Source: Oopsacas minuta
Lineage: Eukaryota > Porifera > Hexactinellida > Lyssacinosida > Leucopsacidae
NCBI GenBank assembly: GCA_024704765.1
Contig: JAKMXF010000295.1
Span: 310,001-374,000, forward strand
Reading direction: 5' to 3'
Length of the DNA stretch: 64,000 nucleotides
Shown one piece after another: positions 48,850 to 58,886 of this stretch (position 1 is its first letter; each line of letters begins with the position of its first letter). The notes below the pieces were generated by a model. That model made no database searches. It was not told the DNA's origin and saw only the letters and a list, made by a program, of their open reading frames with translations. A program made the translations under genes and the position numbers.

Positions 48850-49129
48850 CTAGGGTGCGACTCGTAAAGCCCGTGGTCCGTGGCCCGCTATCAATGCCCG
48901 CGTCCCGTGGTCCGCTTATTTATTCCACCAGCCCGTGATTTAGGAAATTTGTTTATTTTATGGCACTGTTGGCTGAATTCGTGAATGTATTCTCAAAGAA
49001 TTGAGAATTCATATAAACTCCGCGTTATAAGATGCGGGAAATCGTGTGCACAAATAGTATATATATGAAACTTTATATATATGCAACACTTTGATTGTTT
49101 CGTTAGTTATTTCCTTTTTCTTTCTATTA

Positions 49130-50526
49130 ATGGTGGAAGATAATAGGTTTAGTGCATCTAGACTTCTAGATTTATTTGTTATTGAAAAATTAACAAATGC
49201 CGCTAAATGCTCATTATGTTCCAGTGCACTCACATACAACAGTCAAAAGACTGGTACCTCGCATATGTCACGCCACATCACTAACAAACATCCGGAGGAG
49301 CATAATAAGATGAAGAGGAGGTTAGAATGCAGAGATGGTACTCAGTCTAGTATTCTTAGATGTTTCAAGAAGAAGACAGGTCTATCAGCAATGCCAGAAA
49401 GAAGACGCTTGGCGATGTTAATATCTTGCGGAGATCATGTTTTACCTTTGAGTTATTTTGAAAGCGAATTTACAAGGAGCCTGCTGCGGATTGAAAGTTG
49501 TTCAAACCGAATGGATTTGAGAGGAGAAATAAGATTAATTGCTGATGAAGTTAGGCAGGAGATAACAGCCGAATTTCAGGGTACATTTATGACAATTGTC
49601 TGTGATGGGTGGAAAAACTCCCTGACAGGTATGTTTAATATGTTTACTCTAAATATATTGTATAATACGTATATGTATATTTATAAATTATAATGTTATT
49701 GGTAGGTGACAAGTTTGTATCTTTTTTGGGATTTGCTAACTCAAGTTCAAAACCAATCTATATCACTAGCCAAATAGTGAAAGACAACTCTTCTGATGCA
49801 TTTCTGGAAGCTGGTCGAGTAGCACTAAACATTGTCGAAGGGTGGAATTCCAAGGTTATTGCATTACTCGCTGACAATACTCGGTCAATTCAACTTGACC
49901 TGCAGAAATTGTCGAATGAATGTGGTGGTTTGTTGGTATTGCGGTGTGCAGCACATGTTATGAACCTTTGCTTACGTGATATCTTCACAGCAGTTCCAGT
50001 GTGTCAGAAAGCACTTGACATATTGAATAAACATGTAGCCAACGGTACTGTCCTTCGTTATGTTGATGCTAGATGGAATTCAAGAATTGTTCGGATGGAG
50101 CAACTCATTGTGAAACTTGATGATGAGAGAGAAAAGGGAAAATTGAGTGCTTGTCTGCAGAGAACTCGACCGATTCTTGATGTTCTTAATATTGCTCAAG
50201 AAGATACGACTACATGGCCTACAATGATGTGCAAGTTTGAGGAACTTTTGGAGACACTACAAGAGACAGGATTCGATGAAGTATGTACAGTGATTGAGAA
50301 GAGGAGGTGGATGCTTGAAAATATTGTTATTCATCTTATAAACTGGTTAAATGGAAAGACTGGAGATATTGACTTCGAAATGACTGGAAAATGGCTTCAG
50401 TTAATGAAAGTTCGTTCAGATTTTGATATGCTATATGCTGCCAGGGAGTTTGGTGCTGGGTTGGAAGGTAATACAATCCAACATTACCCCAAACTGAAAG
50501 TGTTTGAAGAACAAATACTCAACTAA
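49130..50526 (+). CDS. BED-finger hAT transposase, copy B (two exons, truncated by a stop)
   Basis: Exons 49130-49628 and 49706-50526, with a 77-base GT..AG intron. The ATG at 49130 (MVEDNRFSASRLLDLF) is preferred over an upstream non-ATG extension. The BED-type finger uses CSLCSSAL and SHMSRHITNKHPEEH, with residues about 25-60. Later, FMTIVCDGWKNSLTG carries a likely first catalytic Asp, IALLADNTRSIQ a second, and DARWNSRI and KWLQLMKVRSDFDM follow. TAA at 50524-50526 ends the frame. The next codons read IAVSEASVERLFSRHKQIHS and stay open to TAG at about 50713, completing a hAT dimerisation domain out of reach. The same stop is in copy A. Transposition must tolerate the stop (readthrough), or a full-length copy elsewhere acted in trans. 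Confidence 0.87.
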
Positions 50527-50715
50527 ATCGCAGTTAGTGAGGCTTCGGTTGAACGACTGTTTTCTCGACACAAGCAAATTCACTCTCCTCTTCGTGCATC
50601 CTTGGGAAATGATATAGTAACTGATTGCTTACTGATAAGAATCAGCAGACAATACATTGAAGCTGAGACTACAGATAACACTGACATGATTCTACCTCTC
50701 TATGAGGATTATTAG
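50524..50715 (+). pseudogene. hAT dimerisation segment beyond the stop (copy B)
   Basis: In the same frame as the exon before it, this segment encodes SEASVERLFSRHKQIHSPLR, the conserved C-terminal hAT motif, and ends LPLYEDY then stop. It has no ATG of its own. It appears only through readthrough of the TAA at 50524 or by reversal of that mutation. Confidence 0.75.
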
Positions 50716-50886
50716 ACTAAACGAAAATAACATTTATAATACTTGTGATACTTACATATACTAAAATAGTAATAAATTTCATGACCTAATTCTATAATTA
50801 AAGCATATTCATCATCTGTAAAATTGTTCTTTTTGACTCTTTTCAGCCCGTGATTTACAATAAAGCCCGCACGGGTCGCACCCTAG

Positions 50887-50894
50887 TATATCTG
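50887..50894. repeat. 8-bp target duplication, BED-hAT copy B, right (TATATCTG)
   Basis: See the left copy at 48842. Confidence 0.92.
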
Positions 50895-52244
50895 CAATAT
50901 ATTTGATGGCCGTAGAGATCAAACTCGAGTACTGGTAGAAAGAGATGATGGACATTTGCATCAGAATACTGCAAATGAACAACATTATACTGTCTTATCT
51001 GAACCGGGGAATCAGTATGTTGCCCATGTAACACCAAGTTTTGGTAAAGCCAAAGATATAGCAAGGGAATGACTGATCTTTTGCAGGGAGCGTAATTCAA
51101 ATTTATTGGCGGTTGGTGCTGATGGAGCTCGAGTTAACATTGGAATCTACAATGGGTGCATTAGATTACTTGAACTAGAGTTCACAAACCACTCCACTGG
51201 TTTATTTGCCAATTACATGGTAATGAACTTCCATTGAGGTATCTCTTTCAAATAATAGATGGAAAAACCAGTGAACCCAATTCTTTTAAAGGAGTAATTG
51301 GTAAAGAACTTAATCGTGATTTTACTTGCAAACCAATTGCAACGTATCATCCTTTATGCGGTAAAACTCAACTTATTGATTGCGATATTCTCAAGAATTT
51401 AAATAAAGATCAGAAATATCTATATAATATCTGTCATGCAGTTCAGACTGGTATTTGCTCATCTGAACTGGCATCGATGCAACCTGGTCCTATACATCAT
51501 GCTAGATGGACAACACTGGCCAACAGATTACTTAGGTCGTACATTCCTACGATACATCCCACACCTGAATTAACCCGACTTGTCAATTTTATTGTCAATT
51601 ATTATGCACCAGTTTGGTTTGGAATCAAGAGTAACCCGATTTGCACAGATGGACCTAAAAATATATTATTTGCGATATCTTTGCTACGAGATCTATCGGA
51701 GTCTGGCCAAGAAGTAATTTGCGATGTGATACAGGGAAACTCATATTTTTGTCATCCAGAAAATCTTCTGATATCTATGCTTGCAGATAATGATGAACAA
51801 ATTAGACAAAAGGCAGTGAAGACTATTTTAGATATCCCAATGAACAGTTCATCATTTAGACCGATTGAAATTCGCCCATTTAATCTTCCTTCAATAAGGT
51901 TCACTGCTGAAACATATGTGGATATCATTGATTGGGTAGCTTCTTTTATCACAGAACCGCCCTTTACAGAATATATCTCAAAAGAAATACTAATTTATAG
52001 TGTGCGTACTCCACTAGAAATTGCAGCATGTCTCCATGCCATACACAAGCAGTTGAAAGAACTATTCAATTAGCCAATAATAGCTCGTGTTCAGGTATAG
52101 GAGAAGATGCGAGAAATGGATTAATTCTTTCAACCCTAACATCAAGAGAAAAAATGCCCGCATTTGAGTCAAAGAAAGATTATGCATGTTAAATATACTT
52201 GATATAACATAATTGAATCATATACCACGATAGATAAAAAAGCT

Positions 52245-52615
52245 AATAATTTTCAAATAATCGGAAAAAAGTGGAGTGGGTAATAATATTAGGGTATGAT
52301 AGAATATGCTAAAAAATCTTGATAACTTGAGTATCCTTGGACATAGAAATTCGATTAATACACCATTCAATAGCAAATATGCGACTTACTATTACCAAAT
52401 AATATATATAAAGGGGCTAAGTCAAAGGAATTTGAAAATTCGGACAATATAAAATCAATTTTGCGGAAGTGACACAGCAAAAATATAAAACCGCAAGGGT
52501 CAAATCGAAATATTTTTCAAATTTAAGTCTCGCATTTTCCTAGAAAATGGTAAAGGCAACTTTTCCCTTAGGTAGAAGTTGAACCGACGATTTATACTTT
52601 TCTCGATCCGGCCTA
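52245..52615 (-). repeat. Right terminal inverted repeat of the unassigned element
   Basis: Reverse complement of 47372-47743. Confidence 0.88.
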
Positions 52616-52623
52616 ATGTAAAT
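52616..52623. repeat. 8-bp target duplication of the unassigned element, right (ATGTAAAT)
   Basis: See the left copy at 47364. Confidence 0.8.
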
Positions 52624-52875
52624 GAACAATAATATGCATCAGAAATTCAAAAGATTACTGAAATAGCTTCAGTCATTTATATAATGTATGCATAAACATA
52701 GAATACAGCAATGAAGTCCTACATTTGATTGACCACAAAAATAGAAATACTTAACTGTTTCACCTGATACTTTACATATCGCTTGTTGAATATATCTAGA
52801 ATCTAATTCATAATTCAAAATGGTATACATTAAAGGTAAGAATTTGGGCCTAATGTACCCTAGTAGCCCACTGTG

Positions 52876-52881
52876 AAACCG
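52876..52881. repeat. Flank duplication of the Transib-like element, right (AAACCG)
   Basis: See the left copy at 42028. Confidence 0.6.
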
Positions 52882-53383
52882 CCTATTAACAATTCGTCTA
52901 ATACATAATCCGCCTATTAGTAACGTTCTTCATAGGCTAAGAGCGCAGTTTTGTATGGTAATTAGTGTGCATAATAGCAAATTCGCGTATTAATAAGGAA
53001 AATTTTTGCAAATACGATTTGCTAATTAACTGTTTGCAATGTACTAAAGGCTGCAGTTTCAGGAAGTCTTAGGACTACCTAACCTCAAAGATTTCACGTC
53101 GATGTTTTGTAAATGATATCGTGGCCATAACTTATAATTACATTTCGGCCATTTCATGGTACACATATCAACCGAACTGAAAATTAGAATGTGTATGGGG
53201 CCTCGAACTAGCTTTCGTCCAGAAGCCACAGTACACTTTGTGACGCCACCTGTTGCTCTCGTACTTGTTCCGCGAATAATTCAGAAGGTCGAATATCTAA
53301 AGATTTGATGGAATAAATATTACCGAAACCAATATTTGGGAGCATTTGCCGAATGTTCAGTTGGAATATTCGGTCGATCACTA
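52882..53383. other. Gene-free stretch
   Basis: 'aaaccgcctatta' recurs as 'aatccgcctattag' 35 bases later. Otherwise nothing is recognised. Confidence 0.4.
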
Positions 53384-53599
53384 CAGGGCCGTAGCCAAGG
53401 GTGGATCAGTGAGAGGCTCAACCCCCCCCTTGAGAAATGTGAGCCCCCTAGCTAATTTGGCCACCATCCAAAGTACTTTTGCTGTGCAATATCTATATCA
53501 TTTTTCTTGGAATTATGAATACCGTACTTAATTCCTCATTGATAGTTGTTGTGGATGTTTGAGTTTGACTAATTATACTTTACCATTGACACCGAAACC

Positions 53600-53785
53600 C
53601 CTTTATCAGGGAGGGTGTACCTGAATCACTAGGATTTGTATACCCTCCTTGAATACTAGGGCTTTAACCCCTCACACCGAGGGCTATAACAGTTTAGGAA
53701 TACCCTACTTGACTGCTAGGGACATAACTAGGTACATCCTCCATGAATAAGAGGGGTATACCCTCCAAATCAGGCGAGGGTGAGG
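53600..53785. repeat. Degenerate ~50-bp tandem repeat
   Basis: Variants of 'tataccctccttgaatactaggg' occur about four times (near 53638, 53698, 53735 and 53755), with irregular spacing. Confidence 0.45.
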
Positions 53786-53875
53786 GCCACTGAAAAAGAC
53801 AGGGAGCGTTAAACCTCCCTAACCCTCGCAACTTCAGCGCCATGTACTTTACTATATCTTTAGAGACTAAAACTC

Positions 53876-53995
53876 ACAACCTGTGCCGACAGCTTGTATT
53901 TTTTGAATTGTATTAAAGTAACACTATATTAGAGGCACTATAAAGTATTAAATTCGCCCTAATTAATTGCCACTAACCAATACTGCAAATTTCAA
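53876..53995 (+). mobile_element. One-ended copy of the 'acaacctgtgccgacagct' MITE
   Basis: Begins with the same 20 bases as 11392 and shares 'ggcacta' and 'taattaattgccact' with the interior of the other copies. No matching right end is seen, so the copy is truncated or rearranged. Confidence 0.55.
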
Positions 53996-54567
53996 ACCCC
54001 TTCAATACCGTGCATTACTGGCGGAACAGATTCTAATAAAGAATTTTTGCTCTTCCGCTCGCATTTTCATGTTAATTAATAATTTATTTATGAATACAGT
54101 ACATGATAAGAGATGCTCACTGATATTTTCTCTACAGGAAGTATATCTTTTGATTGATTTTATATTGCCCACTTCATCTGTTACCTATTATTCATAAAAA
54201 CGATGCAAAAATATAAGAGTTTACTCGCTCAAACCTTAAATCTTACTAGTAGCAGCTATACCAAATATAGATATGACAAAAGTGATATCTTCAAGCCCCC
54301 AAACATGTAGTTAGCCCCATTAAAATACGTTCTGGCTACGGTCCTGACAGGCACTCTCTTGAATTTCGGTTACCATGTAAATGTTAATGCCGTACTGAAT
54401 ACTCGAATTTGATTGGCTAGATTTTAGGCGCCAAATTTTGCACTAGGATACTGTATAGTATAAACAACATTACACTATATGCATATTAGTTTACTAGTTT
54501 TTCTTTTATTCAATCAATTATACTTAGTTACTTATTCCTTGAATACTCATTTATTACTGAAACGAAG

Positions 54568-56085
54568 ATGACTTGTGTGGTGCCGGGATGCAATTCTAAT
54601 TACAAGAACCAGGAGCATGATGCGGCACACATTTTCATTCCAAAGGATAACGAGCTGTGAGAGGTGGCTTAGCTATCCTTAAACCGAGAGAGGATTATGA
54701 AGGAAATGCCAAACTACAGGTTAATTAATTAAATTTCAATTCCTACTTCAATATTTAGTTCCACTTATAGTCTTATACATACCCTAGATTGAATTGAATT
54801 GTAAGAATTCTACACCACACACATCGAAATTCGGAAATAGACAACATGCACCACTGATCTAGAGATGGTACAGATCGCACTTATGATGAGCAGAGTTGAT
54901 CAGAGAAATACGGTTGTTGTTAAATTCTTAATTCTTAACTTTCAAGACTTGTTAAATAAATTAGATTTACTCTACAAAATGTAAAGTTAGAACTTAGGAT
55001 ATTTCGTGCATCTACATATTGTGGACTGAATGGATTCAATAATATTTGGGATGTTTTCATGTTAACTGGGTTGGGAAATATCCATTTCAATAATGATTAC
55101 TCTGCTCCATTGTACTCAAACGATTCATGTATAGAGTTAATTGGACAGGTAGTAAATTGGTTAAATTGCTGGAATACTCTACCTGGTAAATTGGGATAAT
55201 TAACACTGCAAACTTTTTACGAGCTTTAGGCATACCTGTATGGCATTGTTATTGATAGTTAATCGAGTCATATAGGAATGCAATTCCAATACTTGTTAAC
55301 TGCTAGCATTCAAAATAACCCCTTAGAACATCACTTCAGACTCTATAGACAAATGTCTGGCAGCCACTACCATGTTACCTATACTCAAGTGCTAGAGGGT
55401 GAAAGAAGACTCCCACTATCAAATATTCTAAAATTGTTTTCTTTAAAATTGTCATCCGGAGAGGGTCCAATTTCTTTAAAAAAATTATTAGAATAAGTTT
55501 GTCGAAAATGTCGGAGATCAAGACTCAAATTCTGATCAATTACAATATGTCTGATAACATTACAAATTATTCTCGATATTCAGATAAGTCCATCACAACT
55601 TGAATGCCTTACTTATATTGCTGGTTATGTCATGTTTTCTTTCATAAAAAAACTAATATATGCACCAATTGTTACAATTTCTCAACGGCGTGATAAACAA
55701 ATGGAATATTTAAATGATGTTGGTTCTCAATATATAATTGTTGATTTTTAGATAGAAGTTCACTTATATTTCCATCACTTACCGTTATAGATTGTGTGAA
55801 TATTATTTACGAGACTTTTATGAAGACAGGCACCTCAGAAATTCTATGTAAAACTTTTATGCTGGCCCATGCGGAAGTTTATTAGTGCGAATAATAATGT
55901 CAATAATTGAAGAGAAGCATATTGAAAAATGGAGAGAATTATGTGATTGTAAAGTTTGGTGATGAGATGTTTTACATAAATTAGTAATAACTGTTTCAAT
56001 TTGTATTTTATCAAGGAGAATTAAGAATTTATATGCACAAGTCTGACAATACAAAGCTTAAAAAATTCAATAACTAATCCGTACT
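54568..56085 (+). pseudogene. P-element/THAP9-type transposase relic
   Basis: The ATG at 54568 opens a THAP-type finger start (MTCVVPGCNSNYKN, then FIPKDNEL) cut by a stop after about 30 residues. Decayed middle parts follow (55000-55200: STYCGLNGFNNIWDVFML, VVNWLNCWNTLPGKLG). A clear block at 55278-55496 has NPLEHHFRLYRQMSGSHYHV and VLEGERRLPLSNILKLFS, the 'xxPLExxFGxxRQxxGxN' motif of P-type transposases. A last block near 55600 has LECLTYIAGYVMFSFIKKL. Many stops lie between. Terminal repeats were not located. Confidence 0.7.
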
Positions 56086-56164
56086 TATCTCTTATAGCTG
56101 ACCTGATGAGACTCAAAAAAGACCCTCAATTAATTCCTACACAATTTACCACAGTACGATCAAG

Positions 56165-56375
56165 ATTCTATGTTAGATGTGTATACGTGTATTATATCTT
56201 CATGTGTACTTACCTTCACTTAAGATATTACGTAGATGTGTACTTACCTCATTCAACATACTAGATGTACGATGTATCCTAACTGACTAACCTCTTAATA
56301 CATTAACGATACTAGATGTCATTTTGTATTGACCTCATGCTCTTTACAAGTGAAGATATTAGATGTGTATTGCTT
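56165..56375. repeat. Degenerate tandem repeat, ~55-70-bp unit
   Basis: The phrase 'atattagatgtgta', or variants such as 'atactagatgtacg', recurs at least five times, usually followed by 'ttacctca'. Unit length is irregular. Confidence 0.5.
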
Positions 56376-56780
56376 TCGTTGGTATTTTAATGTTGTTTTT
56401 TTGTGATTGTTGTACTACTGATTTGTTTGTAATTTCTACCTTAGAATTGTTAATAAAAGCCATTATATTCTCGATGTTTAGTCTAGGCGATTAGATTGGG
56501 GAACAATGGGTTAACATAGTCTAGAACATATTCCGATCATACCAATTTTGCATATTAGAATGATAAATTTGTGCTCAACACAATTCACAAAATGTACATT
56601 GAAAGGCATTAATCCATGGTACATGAAGTAACAGTGCCTTAGTGTATTAGAATGCTATGAGAGAGCTGTTAACTCTTGGCAAGAACTTTTGACTGAAGGC
56701 ATGAACATCGCAACAACCATGAACTTTGGCATGAAAATGTAATGAAAATAGAGTAATCTATTAGTTTTGACGAGGAATGG

Positions 56781-57028
56781 CGGAACTTTCGTCTCAGGAA
56801 ATTTCGCATCCGGAAATTTGGTCTCGGAAATATAGTCTCTTCGAAAACTCGTATATGGAAATTTGTACCTTTCTACCTATTATATCGATCTTTTGCAACA
56901 TTATCTATATTCTTTTTGTTTTCTATAAAACAAAGCAACATTAGTAAAACCGCTAAAGGATACGAAAATTCCAAGAGACCACACTTCCCGAGATAAAATT
57001 TCCGAATTTTCCTGAGACGAAAGTTCCG
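56781..57028. mobile_element. Possible 248-bp MITE with 'cggaactttcgtctcagg' ends
   Basis: The 18 terminal bases are perfect inverted repeats. Further inside, both arms carry 'gaaatttcg..cggaaatttggtctcgg' type phrases, which also repeat in tandem. No target duplication was identified. Confidence 0.6.
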
Positions 57029-58345
57029 TTTACCAAATACAGGATCACTTGTAAAATGGTTTGTTTTTCTAACAAGAAATTTGCATAGTATATGTAACCT
57101 AAGTTTTACACGCATACTACAGCGATTCATCCCTGCTAGACCCTATAGCCATGATATTGTGGTGTGATTAAGATATTTCTGATCATGAGACCACGAAATA
57201 ATAATAATGATAAAATGATCAGTTAATCGGGACAAAACATTGACTCCTCAGCTGTCATGATTAATCGGCTTCCACAGTAGTATCATATTTTGAGGTGCTA
57301 AGTGCCAAACACACTGGACAAGTAATGTTCACAAGTCGCACTTAACGAGAGCAAATAAGCCCGCTCGCATATTGAATATTCTTCCGCCTGAATAATTATT
57401 CCACACTCCCATTACCTAGATTTCTTAAACCTGTGAATAACGGCACTTTTGGTCAACCTCCTCTGTGGCCGTAATATACAAGTTTGACTGTATATATACA
57501 CTTACTGTGCCGACTATACTATGGTAAGTGGCACTGAATTGATTTTCGTGTCCACTCTACAGCCTACAGCCGAGACCGTTTATGATTAAGAGCTGAAAGT
57601 TGTCAATGGGTTCATTGTGACCTGTAGATTTGCACCTCGGTATACTATTTTTGATCTGTCACAATTTGCCACTTTTGTGCCACTTCCTAATTTGCCATAG
57701 GAATTGTATTAGGTTTTGGATAAATGTTTATACCTCCTACTAGTTGCAAAATCCATGTAGGAAGTATAAACAGTATAGGATTGTGCTGTTATAATTCAAC
57801 TAACTTAGTAAACAATAGCTAGATTATGGAAATAATTATCGACACAATTGGCACAATTTGTGTGACGTCATAAACCACGTTCATTTAAAACGTGAATAAC
57901 TCAGTAACGATAACGGCTAAAGTAATACTTCCAATTGATGAAGTGTAGTAGGTTAGGATGGACACATTGGCCGCCATAACTATGACGTCACCATAGTGGA
58001 GGTGGTGATGAAATGCAAAACTTTCAAAAAGTGAGATTTCGGAAAATTAGCCAAAACATGAGTGTTTGTACATATTCACAAAATTTGTATATTTTGCTGC
58101 GTCAACATGGCGTCACTGAATACTAGAATGGTCATAAATATGAGATAGAAAATTACATAGAACTAATAAAGTGTACTAGATGTTACGACGGACAAATTAC
58201 GCATATAATGATGACGTACCAATTGTCTGGTAATGATGACAAAGAACACTTTTCAAACTTTGACATTTCAAAAATTTAAGAATTTTGTCATGTTTTTATC
58301 CAATTTTTAACAACTACGAGCGTAGCGAGCAAAAAATACATAATT
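57029..58345. other. Gene-free stretch
   Basis: No gene. The sequence around 57650-58260 has runs such as 'cacaatttgtgtgacgtcata' and repeated 'tgacgtca' cores near 57865, 57985, 58090 and 58212 that may be chance or repeat-borne CRE-like sites. Confidence 0.35.
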
Positions 58346-58512
58346 ACAACCTGTTGCGACAGCTTAGTCTGGAGTATATTTGTATAAAGTTGTACTAGTA
58401 ATTGGACGCACTGTAAATGAAAATTTAACTAAATACACATACTAGTGCCTCCAATTACTTGTGCCACTTTAAACTAACTTAATCAATAGACTAAGCTGTT
58501 GCCACAGGTTGT
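58346..58512. mobile_element. 167-bp MITE, sister of 11392-11557, with AATT duplication
   Basis: Ends read acaacctgttgcgacagctt and, inverted, acaacctgtggcaacagctt. AATT lies on both sides (58342-58345, 58513-58516). The end sequence differs from the copy at 11392 by one or two bases. Confidence 0.82.
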
Positions 58513-58886
58513 AATTTTCACAGTTTTTGATTAATACTATAAAAGAACTCTGATTGTGAACCGTTTTCAGGGATTTAATATTTTCAATGATTCTACTTTG
58601 CATACAGTTGAAATCGGGTTTAGTGGTCCATTTCTTTCCTCGAAGACTAAGGACAAAATATCCGACAAACAACCTAACCCGATAGTATATATCCAAAATC
58701 ATATTTTCCGATGTATATGGTATTTTCGGGACGAAATAATCCGATAATCAAATAACCGGTGTTTGTAACCGTGTTCAACTTTAGTTTTACGTTTGGAAAA
58801 TTCGAGTTTTGGCCTAACTATTTTTGTATTTCATTAGCTTTGCTTATTAGTTCTTTTATAATTAAATTCAAGTTCCCTCTATCCTA

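Larger units (their letters stand above)
48850..50886 (+). mobile_element. BED-finger hAT transposon, copy B (2037 bp)
   Basis: Ends read ctagggtgcgactcgt and, inverted, ctagggtgcgacccgt, with the perfect 8-bp duplication TATATCTG. Same length as copy A at 19189-21225 in the opposite orientation, with the same protein. It splits the unassigned transposase gene. Confidence 0.95.
47983..52073 (+). pseudogene. Transposase-like protein of unassigned family ('FDGRxD / GxDGxxxNxG / HARW')
   Basis: Start near the ATG at 47983 (MAENTRSKVFHPIFGYPVPI). Broken blocks in order: KSTRDDIAKELTEVLVRIYN and LASIPTIS; RREWPFLFDLRNARKLFISS (48390-48450); MCDRYQISDRAGAAIANAVL then QDYGIITQ (48665-48750). The nested hAT follows at 48850-50886. 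Then come ICNIFDGRRDQTRVLVERDD (just after 50894), AVGADGARVNIGIYNGCIRL (51105-51165) and, in one clean 279-codon frame from 51234, LRYLFQIIDGKTSEPNSFKG, PGPIHHARWTTLANRLLRSY and FCHPENLLISMLADNDEQIR. FDGRRD and GADGARVN are candidate catalytic-acid sites by analogy with hAT-like DDE enzymes (inference). Stops and frame changes are mostly in the first half, while the C-terminal half is intact. Confidence 0.72.
47372..52615 (+). mobile_element. DNA transposon of an unassigned family, ~370-bp terminal repeats, split by BED-hAT copy B
   Basis: Ends read taggccggatcgagaaaagt inward from both sides. The inverted repeats extend to about 47743 and from about 52245. Eight identical bases (ATGTAAAT) flank the element. 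Without the nested hAT (2037 bp plus 8) it is about 3.2 kb and carries one transposase-like gene on the plus strand. I do not know a named superfamily with this protein. Similar 'uncharacterized proteins' are, to my recollection, common in aphid and Hydra gene sets. Confidence 0.85.
42034..52875 (-). mobile_element. Transib/RAG1-like transposon relic with CACAGTG ends, carrying two nested elements
   Basis: Both ends start cacagtgggcta, read inward at 42034 and at 52875, and are flanked by AAACCG. CACAGTG equals the heptamer of V(D)J recombination signals and fits the CACWRTG ends of Transib elements (established). Between them lies a RAG1/Transib-type transposase in two pieces. Subtracting the Merlin element (42648-45034) and the 5.2-kb element (47372-52615) leaves about 3.2 kb, a normal Transib size. 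No RAG2-like (Kelch) sequence is seen in the remaining space. Confidence 0.72.
53384..54346. mobile_element. Possible 963-bp MITE with 'cagg(g/a)ccgtagcc' ends
   Basis: The left end is cagggccgtagcc preceded by TA; the right end, read inward, is caggaccgtagcc. The inner sequence near both ends is C-run rich ('gccccct', 'gcccccaaac'). The inner part contains a tandem region (53600-53780) and a one-ended copy of another MITE (53876). The superfamily is not determined. Confidence 0.5.

Noticed and set aside
42034-52875. 12/23 recombination-signal spacers with nonamers at the Transib-like ends
   Set aside because: Only the CACAGTG heptamer and about five more bases agree. No nonamer-like A-rich block stands at 12 or 23 bases at either end.
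57865-58220. Repeated tgacgtca-like cores as a regulatory CRE cluster
   Set aside because: They sit in a diverged repetitive stretch with no gene nearby; chance or repeat ancestry is more likely.
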